DNA of 43,749 bases from Burkholderiales bacterium. GTDB lineage: Bacteria; Pseudomonadota; Gammaproteobacteria; Burkholderiales; SG8-41. The notes below the pieces were generated by a model that had not been told where the DNA came from, searched no databases, and was given only the letters and a program-made list of their open reading frames with translations. Position numbers and translations under genes: made by a program. The DNA lies in assembly GCA_019744975.1 (NCBI GenBank), contig JAIETP010000043.1, positions 1 to 43,749 of the forward strand. Reading direction: 5' to 3'. This document shows, one piece after another, positions 7,086 through 15,919 of the stretch; the first letter of the stretch is position 1, and every line of letters starts with the position of its first letter.

Positions 7086-8281
7086 GGTCCAGGACTCGCG
7101 CTCGCCGCAACCACCTTGTCGCCCAGCAGTTTCTCGACATCCGCATCCCCGTAACCCACCGATTTCAGCACCTCCCGCGTGTGCTCCCCCACATGCGGAA
7201 TATCGAGTCGGGTGCCGAAGCGCCGGCCATCCATTTCCAGCGGCAGCACCGGCACCTTGGTTTTGACGCCGTTGTTGAGCCGCACCGGCGCGAGTCCGCC
7301 GGAGGCGTTGAGGTGTTTGTCATCGAACAGGTCTTCCGGTTTGGCGATGGGCGCGAAGGGCAGACCGAGTTTTTCGCAGCGGTCCATCAGCTCCTGCTTG
7401 CCCATCCTCGCGAAGATTTCGCTGACGATGGGCAGGATGCGCGGCCTTGCCTCGACGCGCTGGGGGTTGGTTTTCAGTGACGGATCGTTGAACAGTTCCG
7501 TCAATCCGAAGGATTCGCAAAACACCTTCCACTGCGTGTCGGTGACCACGCCGACGAACACCAGTTCGCCCTCCTTCGTCTTGAAGTTGTCGTACAGCGC
7601 CCAGGCACGGATGCGGTCGGGCATCGGTTTCACCGGCTGGCCGGTGGCATAACCTTCGAGCATGTGCTGGGCCATCAGGAAAGCAACGTTCTCGAACAGC
7701 GCGCTCTGCAGATACTGCCCTTCGCCCGTGATAAAGCGCTGGTTGATCGCGGCAAGGATGCCGATGGCGCCGAACATGCCGCCCATCACATCGTTGACCG
7801 AAGCGCCGGCGCGCAGCGGTCCGTGGCGGCCGCCGGTCATGTAGGCGAGGCCGCCCATCATCTGCACCACCTCGTCGAGCCCGGTGCGGTGCTCGTAGGG
7901 ACCGGGCAGGAAACCCTTCATCGAGCAGTAGACCAGGCGCGGGTTGAGTTTTTTCAGCGCCTCGTAACCGAAGCCGAGCTTGTCCATCGCGCCAGGGCGG
8001 AAGTTTTCGGTGACCACGTCGGCGCTGGCGATCAGCTTCAGCACCAGTTCACGGCCCTGTTCGGATTTCAGGTCGACCGCGATGCTTTTTTTGTTGCGGT
8101 TGTAGGTCGGGAAAAATCCTGCGCCGGAGGCCGTCAATTTTCGAGTGTGGTCGCCATCCAGCGGCTCGACCTTGATGACTTCAGCGCCAAGGTCGGCGAG
8201 CACCAGTCCGCAGGTCGGCCCCATGACCACGTGGCAGAACTCAATAACGCGGATTCCAGCGAGAGGCAGTTGTTGTGACAT
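7061..8281 (-). CDS. CaiB/BaiF family (family III) CoA-transferase
   Basis: A 406-residue family III CoA-transferase, which moves CoA between carboxylic acids through an aspartyl-CoA thioester. Visible features are the N-terminal LAGIRVIEFCHVVMGPTCG, the nucleotide-binding LADLGAEVIKVEP, NRNKKSIAVDLK, and the catalytic Asp164 in ASVNDVMGGMFG. The length is typical of the family. The gene lies between an HMG-CoA-lyase-type gene (161 nt upstream, with a repeat in the gap) and an overlapping TauD dioxygenase gene downstream. The order lyase, CoA-transferase, dioxygenase suggests oxidation of an acid, activation to its CoA ester, and C-C cleavage. The CoA acceptor is unknown. There is no paired formyl-CoA decarboxylase or oxalate gene nearby. 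Confidence 0.93.
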   Translation of the reverse strand: MSQQLPLAGIRVIEFCHVVMGPTCGLVLADLGAEVIKVEPLDGDHTRKLTASGAGFFPTYNRNKKSIAVDLKSEQGRELVLKLIASADVVTENFRPGAMDKLGFGYEALKKLNPRLVYCSMKGFLPGPYEHRTGLDEVVQMMGGLAYMTGGRHGPLRAGASVNDVMGGMFGAIGILAAINQRFITGEGQYLQSALFENVAFLMAQHMLEGYATGQPVKPMPDRIRAWALYDNFKTKEGELVFVGVVTDTQWKVFCESFGLTELFNDPSLKTNPQRVEARPRILPIVSEIFARMGKQELMDRCEKLGLPFAPIAKPEDLFDDKHLNASGGLAPVRLNNGVKTKVPVLPLEMDGRRFGTRLDIPHVGEHTREVLKSVGYGDADVEKLLGDKVVAASASPGPCSTRPAL

Positions 8282-8304
8282 TAGATTCCTTTTTAAAAAC
8301 TTTT

Positions 8305-8431
8305 ACCGCCAAGATTCCTTTTAATACCCGCTCGACGGGTACGCCAAGAGCGCCAAGAAAACCCAAACTAAACAAACCCGGTAACCGGCTGAAATGCGGT
8401 TTTGACCTTGAATCTCTTGGCGTCTTGGCGG
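8305..8431. repeat. CGCCAAGA-type inverted intergenic repeat
   Basis: ACCGCCAAGA (8305) and the tandem CGCCAAGA-GCGCCAAGA (from 8342) face TCTTGGCG-TCTTGGCGG (8415-8431), with GTAACCGG and GTTAACCGG nearby. The arms could fold into a long imperfect stem. Similar CTTGGCG/CGCCAAG repeats are, from memory, common between genes in environmental Proteobacteria. An open frame runs through here on the plus strand but is a shadow of the genes on either side. Confidence 0.7.
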
Positions 8432-8442
8432 TTAACCGGTTT

Positions 8443-9381
8443 TCAGTGTCTTGTTGCCGGCACAAAACCCTTGGTGATCCCGGCCAGCGGCACATATCCA
8501 TAAAGCGGTTCGTCAGGAATGCCTTCTTCAAGAATTTTGCGCAGCGCCAGCAGTTTTTCCAGATCAATGCCGGTGCGCAGGCCCATGGCTTCGAGCATGA
8601 ACACCAGGTCTTCAGTGACGATGTTGCCGGAAGCGCCGGGTGCAAACGGACAGCCGCCGAGACCGCCGAGCGAGCTGTCGAAGGTCGTCACGCCGACGTC
8701 CAGCGCCGCCACCACATTGGCCAGACCCAGCCCGCGCGTGTTGTGCAAATGCGCGCCCGACAGTTTGTCGCCGATGGCGGCGCGGACTTTTTTGAACACG
8801 CGGCGGATCTGCTCCGGATTGGCGTAACCGGTGGTATCGGCGAGCCCGACTTCATCACAGCCAGCTTCGACCGAAGCCACCGCCATGCGCACGACTTCAT
8901 CCTCGCTGACCGCGCCCTCCAGCGTGCAGCCGAACACCGTGGACAGTCCGGACTCGATGATCGGGCGCTGGTCCTTGGGCAGGCTGTCGCGAAAGGCGCA
9001 GATTTTTTTCGCGCTGGCGATGGCTTCGTCCGGCGTCATCCGTACGTTGGCCAGGCTATGCGCCTTGGACACCGAAATCGTCAGCGTCAGCTTGTGCACG
9101 CCAGCCTCCATCGCGCTCTGCGCGCCCCTGAAATTGGGCGCCAGTGCCGCGACATTCAGCCCCGGGATGCTCAGGCTGTGCGCAACCACTTCCGCGGCAT
9201 CGGCCATCTGCGGAATCAGTTTCGGCGGCACGAAAGAACACACCTCGATTTCGCGCAGGCCGGCAGCGGCGGCGGCGCTGATCCATTTTTTCTTGTACTC
9301 CGTGGTCATGAACTGTTTGGTGTTCTGCAAGCCGTCGCGCGGCCCGACTTCACTGATCAGAATATCGATGTCCTGGTCCAT
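8443..9381 (-). CDS. hydroxymethylglutaryl-CoA lyase-family protein
   Basis: A 312-residue member of the HMGL-like TIM-barrel family. Known HMG-CoA lyases cleave HMG-CoA to acetoacetate and acetyl-CoA at the end of leucine catabolism. Seen here: GPRDGLQ at the N-terminus (metal-binding Asp and catalytic Arg), AHLHNTRG (metal-ligand histidines, about 211 and 213), and the signature GGLGGCPFAPGASGN with the catalytic-loop Cys near 244. The ATG at 9381 is preferred to the GTG one codon upstream because the GAGGAG site is then better spaced. The neighbours are a CoA-transferase and a dioxygenase rather than leucine-pathway genes, so the true substrate may be another 3-hydroxy-3-methyl acyl-CoA such as a citramalyl-type thioester; this is inference. 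Confidence 0.92.
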   Translation of the reverse strand: MDQDIDILISEVGPRDGLQNTKQFMTTEYKKKWISAAAAAGLREIEVCSFVPPKLIPQMADAAEVVAHSLSIPGLNVAALAPNFRGAQSAMEAGVHKLTLTISVSKAHSLANVRMTPDEAIASAKKICAFRDSLPKDQRPIIESGLSTVFGCTLEGAVSEDEVVRMAVASVEAGCDEVGLADTTGYANPEQIRRVFKKVRAAIGDKLSGAHLHNTRGLGLANVVAALDVGVTTFDSSLGGLGGCPFAPGASGNIVTEDLVFMLEAMGLRTGIDLEKLLALRKILEEGIPDEPLYGYVPLAGITKGFVPATRH

Positions 9382-9447
9382 CACTTGCTCCTCATGATTC
9401 GAACTGGCCGGGCCTGAGACTATAACGCGAACGCTGCGTCACGCGCC

Positions 9448-11049
9448 TCAGCTAGCTGCGGGATAACGCCGGAAGCGGAAATCCGGGTCGCTGACCACCG
9501 CATGCACCAGCTCGACCTCCCAGCTCAGGTACTCGCGCATCGCCTGCTCGACATTGTCCTTGCGATCCAGCGCGCGGTAACTCAAATCATCCGCGGCGCC
9601 GGTCATGCGCGCGTCACCCGTTTCCAGCGTAAATCCCGCCGCACGCCAGGCATCACTGCCACCAGCGAGCACCTTGACCGGTGCCTTCATCAGTTGCGCA
9701 GCATCCGCTGCGGCCAGGGCTGCCAGCACCTGCTCGGTGGCGGTGAACACCAGCATGGGCGCCTCCGGAATTTTTTTCAGCTGCTCCGCCAGCCGTGACC
9801 GCACCACATGCCAGGCCCCGGGAATATGTCCCTCGCGATAACGCAGGCTGCTGTCGAGATCAACCACCTGCACCGAGCCGGCGGCGAGCAGCTGCTTCAG
9901 TTCCGCCGCGGAGACCGTCGCCTCGCACAGTACCGCGCCTTCGAGCAACACTTCCGGCGCGGGTCCGCGCGCTGCGGCATCCGGCACATCACCATGCGCC
10001 AGCACATACACCTCGTCGTGGCCCATCTGCAACAGCCAGGACGCGGTCATCGTCGCACGCACACCGTCATTGTCGGCGAGCACAATCACCGCAGGACGCA
10101 CGGCAATGAAGGTATCCGTCGCCTGCACCAGTTGTCCGCCCGGTGCTGACAGCGCGCCCGGCCAATGACCACGATCAAATTCCTCGGGGTTGCGCACATC
10201 GAGCAGGTACACCGTACGCGCTGCATCGGCGCGCAGCGCCTGCAGCCCTGCGTAGTCGATGCTGCGGATGCCGTAACGTTTGGCCACCCGCGCTGCCGCC
10301 TGCTGCGCCCAGGCCAATCCCTTGTCTGTCGGCAGCGGCACCCTCTCTTCGCAGCCATGATTCAGTGTAAAACCGGCCAGCTTCCAGCCCTGGGTGCCAT
10401 CCTTCAACGCATAAACAGGATTCGGAAAACCGGCATTGATCAGCACCTGCGCGCCGATGATGCTGCGCGTGCGGCCACCGCAGTTGACGACCACCGTGGT
10501 CTGCGGTGTGCGCACAAAATCCTTCATGCGGTACGGGAGTTCCGCGCTGGGGCAATCAAAAGCACCGGGAATGCTGTTGCGGCGGAATTCCGCCGGCTGT
10601 CGGCTGTCGACGACGACAATGTCCTTGCCGGTCTTCTGCCATTCCGCCAGTTCGGTCGCCGTCACCTCCTGCGGCGCATCCTCGTGCTGGATGTATTCAC
10701 CGAAGGCCTTGCTCGGTACATAGACACCGGTATAGAGCCGGAACCCGGCAGCGGCCCAGGCAGGAGTGCCGCCGTCGAGTACACGGACATCGGTATAACC
10801 GCCTGCAATCAGCTTCTGAGCTGCTTTAGCCGCCAGTCCCTCGCCGCCGTCGCAGACCACGATGCGCGTTGCCAGCCGCGGCACCAGCGCAGTTACGCGC
10901 AGTTCGAGCACGCTCAAGGGCACGTTCGACACCAGCAGCAAATGACCATCACGCGAATACACTCCCTCCTCGCGCACGTCGAGCACGGCCAGTTCGCCGC
11001 CGTCATCAAACATCCGGCGTAATTGCGCTGCGGAAACAGTTTTGATCAT
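9448..11049 (-). CDS. four-domain rhodanese-like sulfurtransferase
   Basis: A 533-residue cytoplasmic protein made of four consecutive rhodanese domains. Domain 1 (about 1-105) has active-site loop VVCDGGEG with Cys66. Domain 2 (about 125-230) has VVNCGGRTRS with Cys190, the best-preserved persulfide loop. Domain 3 (about 262-360) reads VLADNDGVRA, and domain 4 (about 375-475) reads LVFTATEQVL; both lack the catalytic cysteine. So two active-looking domains precede two inactive ones. Rhodaneses carry sulfane sulfur on the cysteine and donate it to thiols. The ATG at 11049 is preferred over the GTG at 11088 because MIKTVSAAQL is a natural domain start, though neither has a clear ribosome site. 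It stands alone; a sulfur or selenium carrier role is possible but unsupported. Confidence 0.88.
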   Translation of the reverse strand: MIKTVSAAQLRRMFDDGGELAVLDVREEGVYSRDGHLLLVSNVPLSVLELRVTALVPRLATRIVVCDGGEGLAAKAAQKLIAGGYTDVRVLDGGTPAWAAAGFRLYTGVYVPSKAFGEYIQHEDAPQEVTATELAEWQKTGKDIVVVDSRQPAEFRRNSIPGAFDCPSAELPYRMKDFVRTPQTTVVVNCGGRTRSIIGAQVLINAGFPNPVYALKDGTQGWKLAGFTLNHGCEERVPLPTDKGLAWAQQAAARVAKRYGIRSIDYAGLQALRADAARTVYLLDVRNPEEFDRGHWPGALSAPGGQLVQATDTFIAVRPAVIVLADNDGVRATMTASWLLQMGHDEVYVLAHGDVPDAAARGPAPEVLLEGAVLCEATVSAAELKQLLAAGSVQVVDLDSSLRYREGHIPGAWHVVRSRLAEQLKKIPEAPMLVFTATEQVLAALAAADAAQLMKAPVKVLAGGSDAWRAAGFTLETGDARMTGAADDLSYRALDRKDNVEQAMREYLSWEVELVHAVVSDPDFRFRRYPAAS

Positions 11050-11229
11050 GATTGAATTCGGAGATGTCCGGCGCCTGTCCGGCAGCACGCTACTTATTGT
11101 TGGGCTAGGTGTTGGCCAGGGAGCATTTACAGTCTGTGCATTTTAATGAATCTGTCGCGCTTGCAGACAAGCAGCGCCCATAAAATTGACATTCACCGCC
11201 AGTCGGGACTGCACCGTACAATCCAATAT

Positions 11230-12096
11230 ATGAATAGATTTTCGGCCACCGCTTTGTCGACCTCAGTTTTCGCGGTCCTGCTTGCAACGGCATGCAGCAT
11301 GGCCCATGCGAATGCCCCGCTCAGCGGGCAAGCGGCGCGCGCCGAGGAGCAATATGCACGCCTGCTCAAAGCCTGGCCCGGTTCGCGCAGCATCACTCTC
11401 GCCAACAAGGCCCCCGCCAATCCGCGCAGCAGCAAACCGCTGAGCGTCGCCGGCGTCGCGCCGGGACAGGCCGGTTACGTGCACTATTTTCTGCTGCGCA
11501 TGCCCGACGAATCCCTTGAAATACAGGTCGGGATCGAACTCCCCGATCAGCGCATTGCCTGGTCATTCCCCAACGTCGGCGTCGTGATCTCGCCATTCCT
11601 TGATGGCGAGACCATGCAGGCCGGCGACAAAAGCTACGAGGTCTGGCATCTCTACGGCATCCGTCCCCACAGCGACTCTGCCGCCATGGCCAGACTGCAC
11701 CGGGAACTTCCGGCACGGGTCGACCGCTGGATCAAAACCGGCATTTCGTACTGTCTGGACGATGCCCCCGGCGCCAACTGCATGAGCTGCGTGGGCCTGG
11801 TACTGCGTGCGCTGTTCCCGGGCCGCGCCGATTACCCCGCGCTGCCGCGGAATTTCTGGCGCACCGCGCAGAGCTCGCGTTACACCCCCAACGACCTGCT
11901 GCTGTACCTGACCGGCATGCTCGAACTGCCGGATCGCAATGCGCGACTGCAACGCATCAGCCGCCTGGACCTGCCACCGGATCTGCGCATGGACCTCGAA
12001 GAGCTGGTGCACAAGATCGGCCCCCATGAAGTGGCGCCGCGCGAAGCGCTGCAGAAACGTAACGCAGCCCCGCAAAAACCGCAGCGCAAGCTTTAG
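11230..12096 (+). CDS. exported protein of unknown function
   Basis: A 288-residue protein with a clear N-terminal signal peptide (MNRFSATALSTSVFAVLL, then cleavage after AHA). The frame is open upstream to 11146, but only the ATG at 11230 gives this signal peptide. The mature part contains a beta-rich stretch (GYVHYFLLRMPDESLEIQVG), a Cys-containing segment ISYCLDDAPGANCMSCVGLV with CxxC and two further cysteines, and a helical C-terminus rich in Arg and Leu. I recognise no family. It is convergent with the MmgE/PrpD gene (6 nt gap) and divergent from the rhodanese gene. It is probably periplasmic. Confidence 0.75.
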   Translation: MNRFSATALSTSVFAVLLATACSMAHANAPLSGQAARAEEQYARLLKAWPGSRSITLANKAPANPRSSKPLSVAGVAPGQAGYVHYFLLRMPDESLEIQVGIELPDQRIAWSFPNVGVVISPFLDGETMQAGDKSYEVWHLYGIRPHSDSAAMARLHRELPARVDRWIKTGISYCLDDAPGANCMSCVGLVLRALFPGRADYPALPRNFWRTAQSSRYTPNDLLLYLTGMLELPDRNARLQRISRLDLPPDLRMDLEELVHKIGPHEVAPREALQKRNAAPQKPQRKL

Positions 12097-12102
12097 GGCC
12101 TG

Positions 12103-13446
12103 TTACTCGAGCAGCAAGCTCAGTTCGCGTACGCCGGCCGCCGGCAGTGCCTCCAGCGACTCCAGCAGTTCCGTGACCCGCGCTACACGCCCGGCGTCGA
12201 GCCGTGTCGCCAGGCAGTCACGCACCTTCTCGCGGTGCTGCACGACATCCAGCGGTGCGCCCCAGAAGCCCGGCGGGCGTTTACAGGTCGCGCGATGCAC
12301 ACTGCCATCATGCAGGGTCACTTCAATCGACACCTGCATCCGGTTAAATGCGGTCGGCAACGACGGATCGACGCTGACCTTCATCCGCCGCAGCATTGAT
12401 TTCATGTCGCCGCGGAAGCGGCGCTGGTCATGGAACGATGCAATGCCCACCTTGCCGTCGAGCAATGCGCAGGCCGCGGCGTACTGGAAGCTGAACTTGC
12501 CTTCCAGCCCCGACACCGGCGCCGGCCGGTCGACGTCCGGCATCGACGGCGTCACGAGATTCACGGCATTGATCAGCGCGGGATCGGCAATCGCCCTGCG
12601 CGCCTCCAGCGCAGCGCTGATCGCGAAATGGGTCGGATATTTCGACGGATAAAACTTGATCGCCATGCCCGGATCACTGAACCGGAAGGGTTTGCCGTAA
12701 CCGAGCAGCATGTCGCGGTCGATGCCCTTCGGGAAAAATGCGGCGACAAATCCGTCCGGGTGAGCGAGGATGTCGGTGTTCGCGGTCAGGCCGCGTTTGG
12801 CCAGCATCGCGGCCTCCAGCCCGGCGGCAGCCGCGTTGCCGCAATGCGTGCACTTCACACCGTGGCCGATGTTGGCGCGCAATGCACCGCTGCGTGATGC
12901 GGCGATGGCCAGCGCGTAATTCAGTTGTTCTTCATCAAGCCCGAGCAGATGGCCGGCAACAACCGCCGCGCCGAAGGGCCCGACCACACCCGGCGCATGG
13001 AATTTCGAACTCTCGCGCCGGTGATCCACCGCCGCCAGCAGCCGGCCCTGCATCTCGAAACCCTTGGCGCAGGCGGTCAGCAGTTCGCGCCCGTTGAGCC
13101 CATCGCGCAGCGCCAGCGCAAACGCCACCGGCACGGTCGGCGAAACGGCGTGGGTGGACGGACTCGACATCGGCTCGAAATCGAGCACATGCATCGATAC
13201 CGCGTTGGCATACGCGGCGGCCAGCGGTGAAGTTTTGAAACCAAAACCCCAGACCGGGCATAACTCGCTGCCGCCCTGCTCCTTCACATGTTCTGCAAAC
13301 ATCTGCGGCGCTTTTTCCTGGCTGCCCGCTACCGCAACGGCAATGCCGTCGGCGATCAGGCGTTTGGCGGTGAAAACATCCGCCTCGCCCAGCGATTCGA
13401 AGGTGGTGTTCCGGATGATTCCGGCCAGTTGTGCCGTCAGACTCAT
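12103..13446 (-). CDS. MmgE/PrpD family protein
   Basis: A 447-residue member of the MmgE/PrpD superfamily, which includes 2-methylcitrate dehydratase, cis-aconitate decarboxylase and iminodisuccinate epimerase. Landmarks are DGIAVAVAGSQEKAPQ at the N-terminus, AANAVSMHVLDFEPM in the modified form AYANAVSMHVLDFEPM, the HPGVVGPFGAA-like HAPGVVGPFGAAVVAG, GHGVKCTHCGNAAAAGLEA, and KFYPSKYPTHFAISAALEA. The length is normal. The open frame extends to 13500 but the ATG at 13446 (MSLTAQLAG) has an AGGA site and matches family starts. No prpB, prpC or acnD lies nearby, so a propionate role is not supported. The substrate is unassigned. Confidence 0.92.
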   Translation of the reverse strand: MSLTAQLAGIIRNTTFESLGEADVFTAKRLIADGIAVAVAGSQEKAPQMFAEHVKEQGGSELCPVWGFGFKTSPLAAAYANAVSMHVLDFEPMSSPSTHAVSPTVPVAFALALRDGLNGRELLTACAKGFEMQGRLLAAVDHRRESSKFHAPGVVGPFGAAVVAGHLLGLDEEQLNYALAIAASRSGALRANIGHGVKCTHCGNAAAAGLEAAMLAKRGLTANTDILAHPDGFVAAFFPKGIDRDMLLGYGKPFRFSDPGMAIKFYPSKYPTHFAISAALEARRAIADPALINAVNLVTPSMPDVDRPAPVSGLEGKFSFQYAAACALLDGKVGIASFHDQRRFRGDMKSMLRRMKVSVDPSLPTAFNRMQVSIEVTLHDGSVHRATCKRPPGFWGAPLDVVQHREKVRDCLATRLDAGRVARVTELLESLEALPAAGVRELSLLLE

Positions 13447-13689
13447 GTCAGTCCTGCGGATTAATGGTTGGAGCGCGCGATTATGACGCGTTTGGGGCAA
13501 AATCAGTCACGCAGTGACACACCATGGGTCTCGGCAACGTCATGCTGAACAGAGAAGTCATCCGGCTCGACGGCGCGGTGCGATGCGGATGGCGGGTAAA
13601 TAGCGTTAAATCCGGCCGCCACGCCGGGTTGACTCCGCTTGCTTGATGGACGAATGAGTTGCCATTCAACACGCGACAACCGCAAGCAA

Positions 13690-14547
13690 TCATTCCCCGA
13701 TCACGCGATCCGTTTTTCCGCTCTTGATCCAGGCGATGACCGCTTTGGCGACGATCTCCTCGATGCCCTGGTAGGAATGGAGGTGGCCACCGCCGCAGGG
13801 GTCCCCCTCGGCGATGCCGCCGCGCACCGTCAGCAGATTCTCCCCTGCGTACTTCGCCACCAGCTCGTACGGGGTGCCCCGGCAAGAGTCCAGCTCGTTG
13901 TGAACATGGAGAATCGGCGTCTTGATCGTGTCGTAGGGAAAACGGGGCATGGAGTCGGCAAACCCCTTGGTGCTGGGGATGTTGACGGATGCGGAGTGGA
14001 TGCTGCCGGAAATTTCGGCTCCGAGATTTCTTGCAAGCCAGCGCGAGCTGATCGTTCCTTGGCTGTGGCCCAGCACATAGAACTTCGACAGGCCGTGCTC
14101 GTCCCTGAGCCGCGCGAGCACGCTGCGCACGTCGTCCGCATGTTCCTTCGACGAGCGGTAGCGGTCGAAGCAACTGGTCGGGAGGTAATCTCCTCGGGAC
14201 CCCCACTGGTCGGTGGGACAGTCCATCACCACGAGGGAGATGCCTTCCTGCAGGTACAGCCGCTGGTGCAGGCGGATGAATGAAGGAAGGTTGCGGTGCC
14301 GGTCCTTGACGGATTCGATCATGGCGTAACCCGGCACGCCGCGAAAGACCAGCAGCGCCGTGTCGGTCGGTTTCTTTGGCTTGACCAGGATGGCTCGCTG
14401 GAAAACGGCCGACTTCGAGAAAATCCCACTGGTCCGTCCCCGATCGACCTCGATCAGGACGTCGGTGGACTGCGCCCGCGCGGAGGAGGCGATCGTCAAA
14501 ACGAGCAGGATTGTCAGAACGAGCAGGATCAAAACCCGGGACAACAT
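13690..14547 (-). CDS. exported alpha/beta-hydrolase
   Basis: A 285-residue protein with an N-terminal signal peptide (MLSRVLILLVLTILLVLTIA, cleaved after ARA) built on a repeated LILLVLT unit. The mature part is an alpha/beta-hydrolase: LLVFRGVPG, then the nucleophile elbow GHSQG (Ser162), a candidate acid in HNELDSC, and a C-terminal GGGHLHSY histidine. Six cysteines in the mature part (for example MDCPTDQW, TSCFDRY, ELDSCRG, GDPCGGG) suggest disulfides and a periplasmic location. The ATG at 14547 has a strong GGGGAGG site five bases upstream, better than the in-frame ATG at 14562. The esterase/lipase or peptidase substrate is unknown. Confidence 0.82.
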   Translation of the reverse strand: MLSRVLILLVLTILLVLTIASSARAQSTDVLIEVDRGRTSGIFSKSAVFQRAILVKPKKPTDTALLVFRGVPGYAMIESVKDRHRNLPSFIRLHQRLYLQEGISLVVMDCPTDQWGSRGDYLPTSCFDRYRSSKEHADDVRSVLARLRDEHGLSKFYVLGHSQGTISSRWLARNLGAEISGSIHSASVNIPSTKGFADSMPRFPYDTIKTPILHVHNELDSCRGTPYELVAKYAGENLLTVRGGIAEGDPCGGGHLHSYQGIEEIVAKAVIAWIKSGKTDRVIGE

Positions 14548-14726
14548 GCGTGCCTCCCCCATATAAAGCAGAATTCCACACCCGGGTTCCGGCTTGTATC
14601 CCCAACTCGGGTGACGGCGCGGCGGTAGGAGGAGGATTTGAGTGAATACATATAGGTCAGAGTAATATTGCCTTTCCCCGCGCGGCCGAAAACCCACGCC
14701 GATCCCCAATTGAATCAAAGTTGCGA

Positions 14727-15107
14727 TCAAGGCCGGTCATGTCCGCCCAAGTCCGCGGAAACGTCGGCAAGGAATGTCGCCGTGATGTCCTTGCCGGCCC
14801 CGGCGATCGCATCGTCCCCATGGCGCGTGTCTATGTGCTGGCCGGATTGCATCATGAACTTTTCTGCTTCTTCTCCCCACATCCAGATATAGCGACGGAC
14901 CTCCTCGTCGTGCGGGCACTCGGTGCGGATCACGCGCGCGCGAATTGCGGCGACATGAATACCGTCCGGCGCACCGACGTTGTGAGCTTCACTGAGAAAT
15001 CGCACCAGGAACGGCGTTCGTAATTCCTGTTCGGAAAGATCCTTGAAGATCAGTATTTCTTTAGTGGTACTGCCTTCCTTATTCACGAGCAAGTGATGGT
15101 AAGCCAT
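14727..15107 (-). CDS. hypothetical protein
   Basis: A 126-residue acidic protein without signal peptide or membrane segment. I recognise no family. The start is taken at MAYHHLLVNKEG (15107) because upstream residues in the open frame are basic and low-complexity, but no clear ribosome site is seen. The sequence contains ILIFKDLSEQELRTPFLV and a Trp-rich EVRRYIWMWGEEAEKFM stretch. It lies between an exported hydrolase gene and an ankyrin-repeat gene in the same direction, with gaps of about 130-180 bases on each side. Confidence 0.55.
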   Translation of the reverse strand: MAYHHLLVNKEGSTTKEILIFKDLSEQELRTPFLVRFLSEAHNVGAPDGIHVAAIRARVIRTECPHDEEVRRYIWMWGEEAEKFMMQSGQHIDTRHGDDAIAGAGKDITATFLADVSADLGGHDRP

Positions 15108-15236
15108 GGAGATTGCCTTTCGGAAAAGGCCGCGGTTGCGGTCGCTGCTCGCAGACTCATCTCGGCTGTGCGTGGCCTGTAACCGGGGCCAGGCCCGCCA
15201 TTTCACGAATGTGAGCCCGGCCCATTTTCACAATTG

Positions 15237-15827
15237 TTACTTCGCCCCGGCGGCGACGAGAAGCTTGATGACCGCTTCGTAATCCGGTCTGGCCGCGAAT
15301 TCCAGCGATCCTCGGGCCGAACGTGCAGGCCGCTTGGCCGGTGCGGCCTGCAATGCCACCCGCGCGTAACTGAGGGGAGTGGAATGGTGGAGTCCCGCAT
15401 CGTCGTTGACCTTGGCGCCCGCCTTGATGAGTAGTGTCACGGTTTCGGGGTCGCCCCACATCGCGGCGGCAGTCATCGGTGTCAGTCCGTCCGCACGGGC
15501 ATTCGTGTTCGCTTTCAACTTGATCAGCATCGCCACGATCGTCGGTTTTCCGTTCAGCGCTGCCAGCATCAGCAACGTGCGGCCGCGATGGTCCGTGGTT
15601 TCCGGGCTCGCCCCATTCGACAGAAGACCTGATACGACCTCGTCGTCGCCGTGTTCCACGGCATCAACCAGGGCAGGGGCGTCCTGAAGCTGCGCGGCTA
15701 CCGGCAGCACGACCGGCTCGATCACGCCGGCGCCCGAGGTAGCCCCCGCCCCCGCCAGCAGGGCGACCCAACCGACAAGTCCCGCCACGAACAACCGGCT
15801 GCGATCCATCACCATTCCATTTTCCAT
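15237..15827 (-). CDS. exported ankyrin-repeat protein
   Basis: A 196-residue protein with a signal peptide (LFVAGLVGWVALLAGAGA region) followed by ankyrin repeats: DAPALVDAVEHGDDEVVSGLLSNGA, split across the first repeat helices, then HRGRTLLMLAALNGKPTIVAM, DGLTPMTAAAMWGDPETVTLL, and a terminal degenerate repeat ending LLVAAGAK. Ankyrin repeats mediate protein binding; the secreted location suggests a periplasmic partner. Three in-frame ATGs (15827, 15815, 15809) could serve as start; the first is kept. It is one of a run of exported proteins of unknown role transcribed leftward between 13.7 and 19.4 kb. Confidence 0.8.
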   Translation of the reverse strand: MENGMVMDRSRLFVAGLVGWVALLAGAGATSGAGVIEPVVLPVAAQLQDAPALVDAVEHGDDEVVSGLLSNGASPETTDHRGRTLLMLAALNGKPTIVAMLIKLKANTNARADGLTPMTAAAMWGDPETVTLLIKAGAKVNDDAGLHHSTPLSYARVALQAAPAKRPARSARGSLEFAARPDYEAVIKLLVAAGAK

Positions 15828-15919
15828 TGAGGCCCTGGCTTGGGCGGTGCCTCTTCAGTGGAAAATCGTGAACAAGCTCAGGACACCAGGAAAGATGAGC
15901 GTCCCTTCTGTTCTCATGT

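Noticed and set aside
8275-9417. 380-residue plus-strand frame
   Set aside because: It runs antisense to the HMG-CoA-lyase-type gene and through the CGCCAAGA repeat, with no recognisable domain.
13481-14605. 374-residue minus-strand frame over the exported hydrolase
   Set aside because: It overlaps the real hydrolase in another frame and has the Arg/Pro/Gly-rich composition of a shadow.
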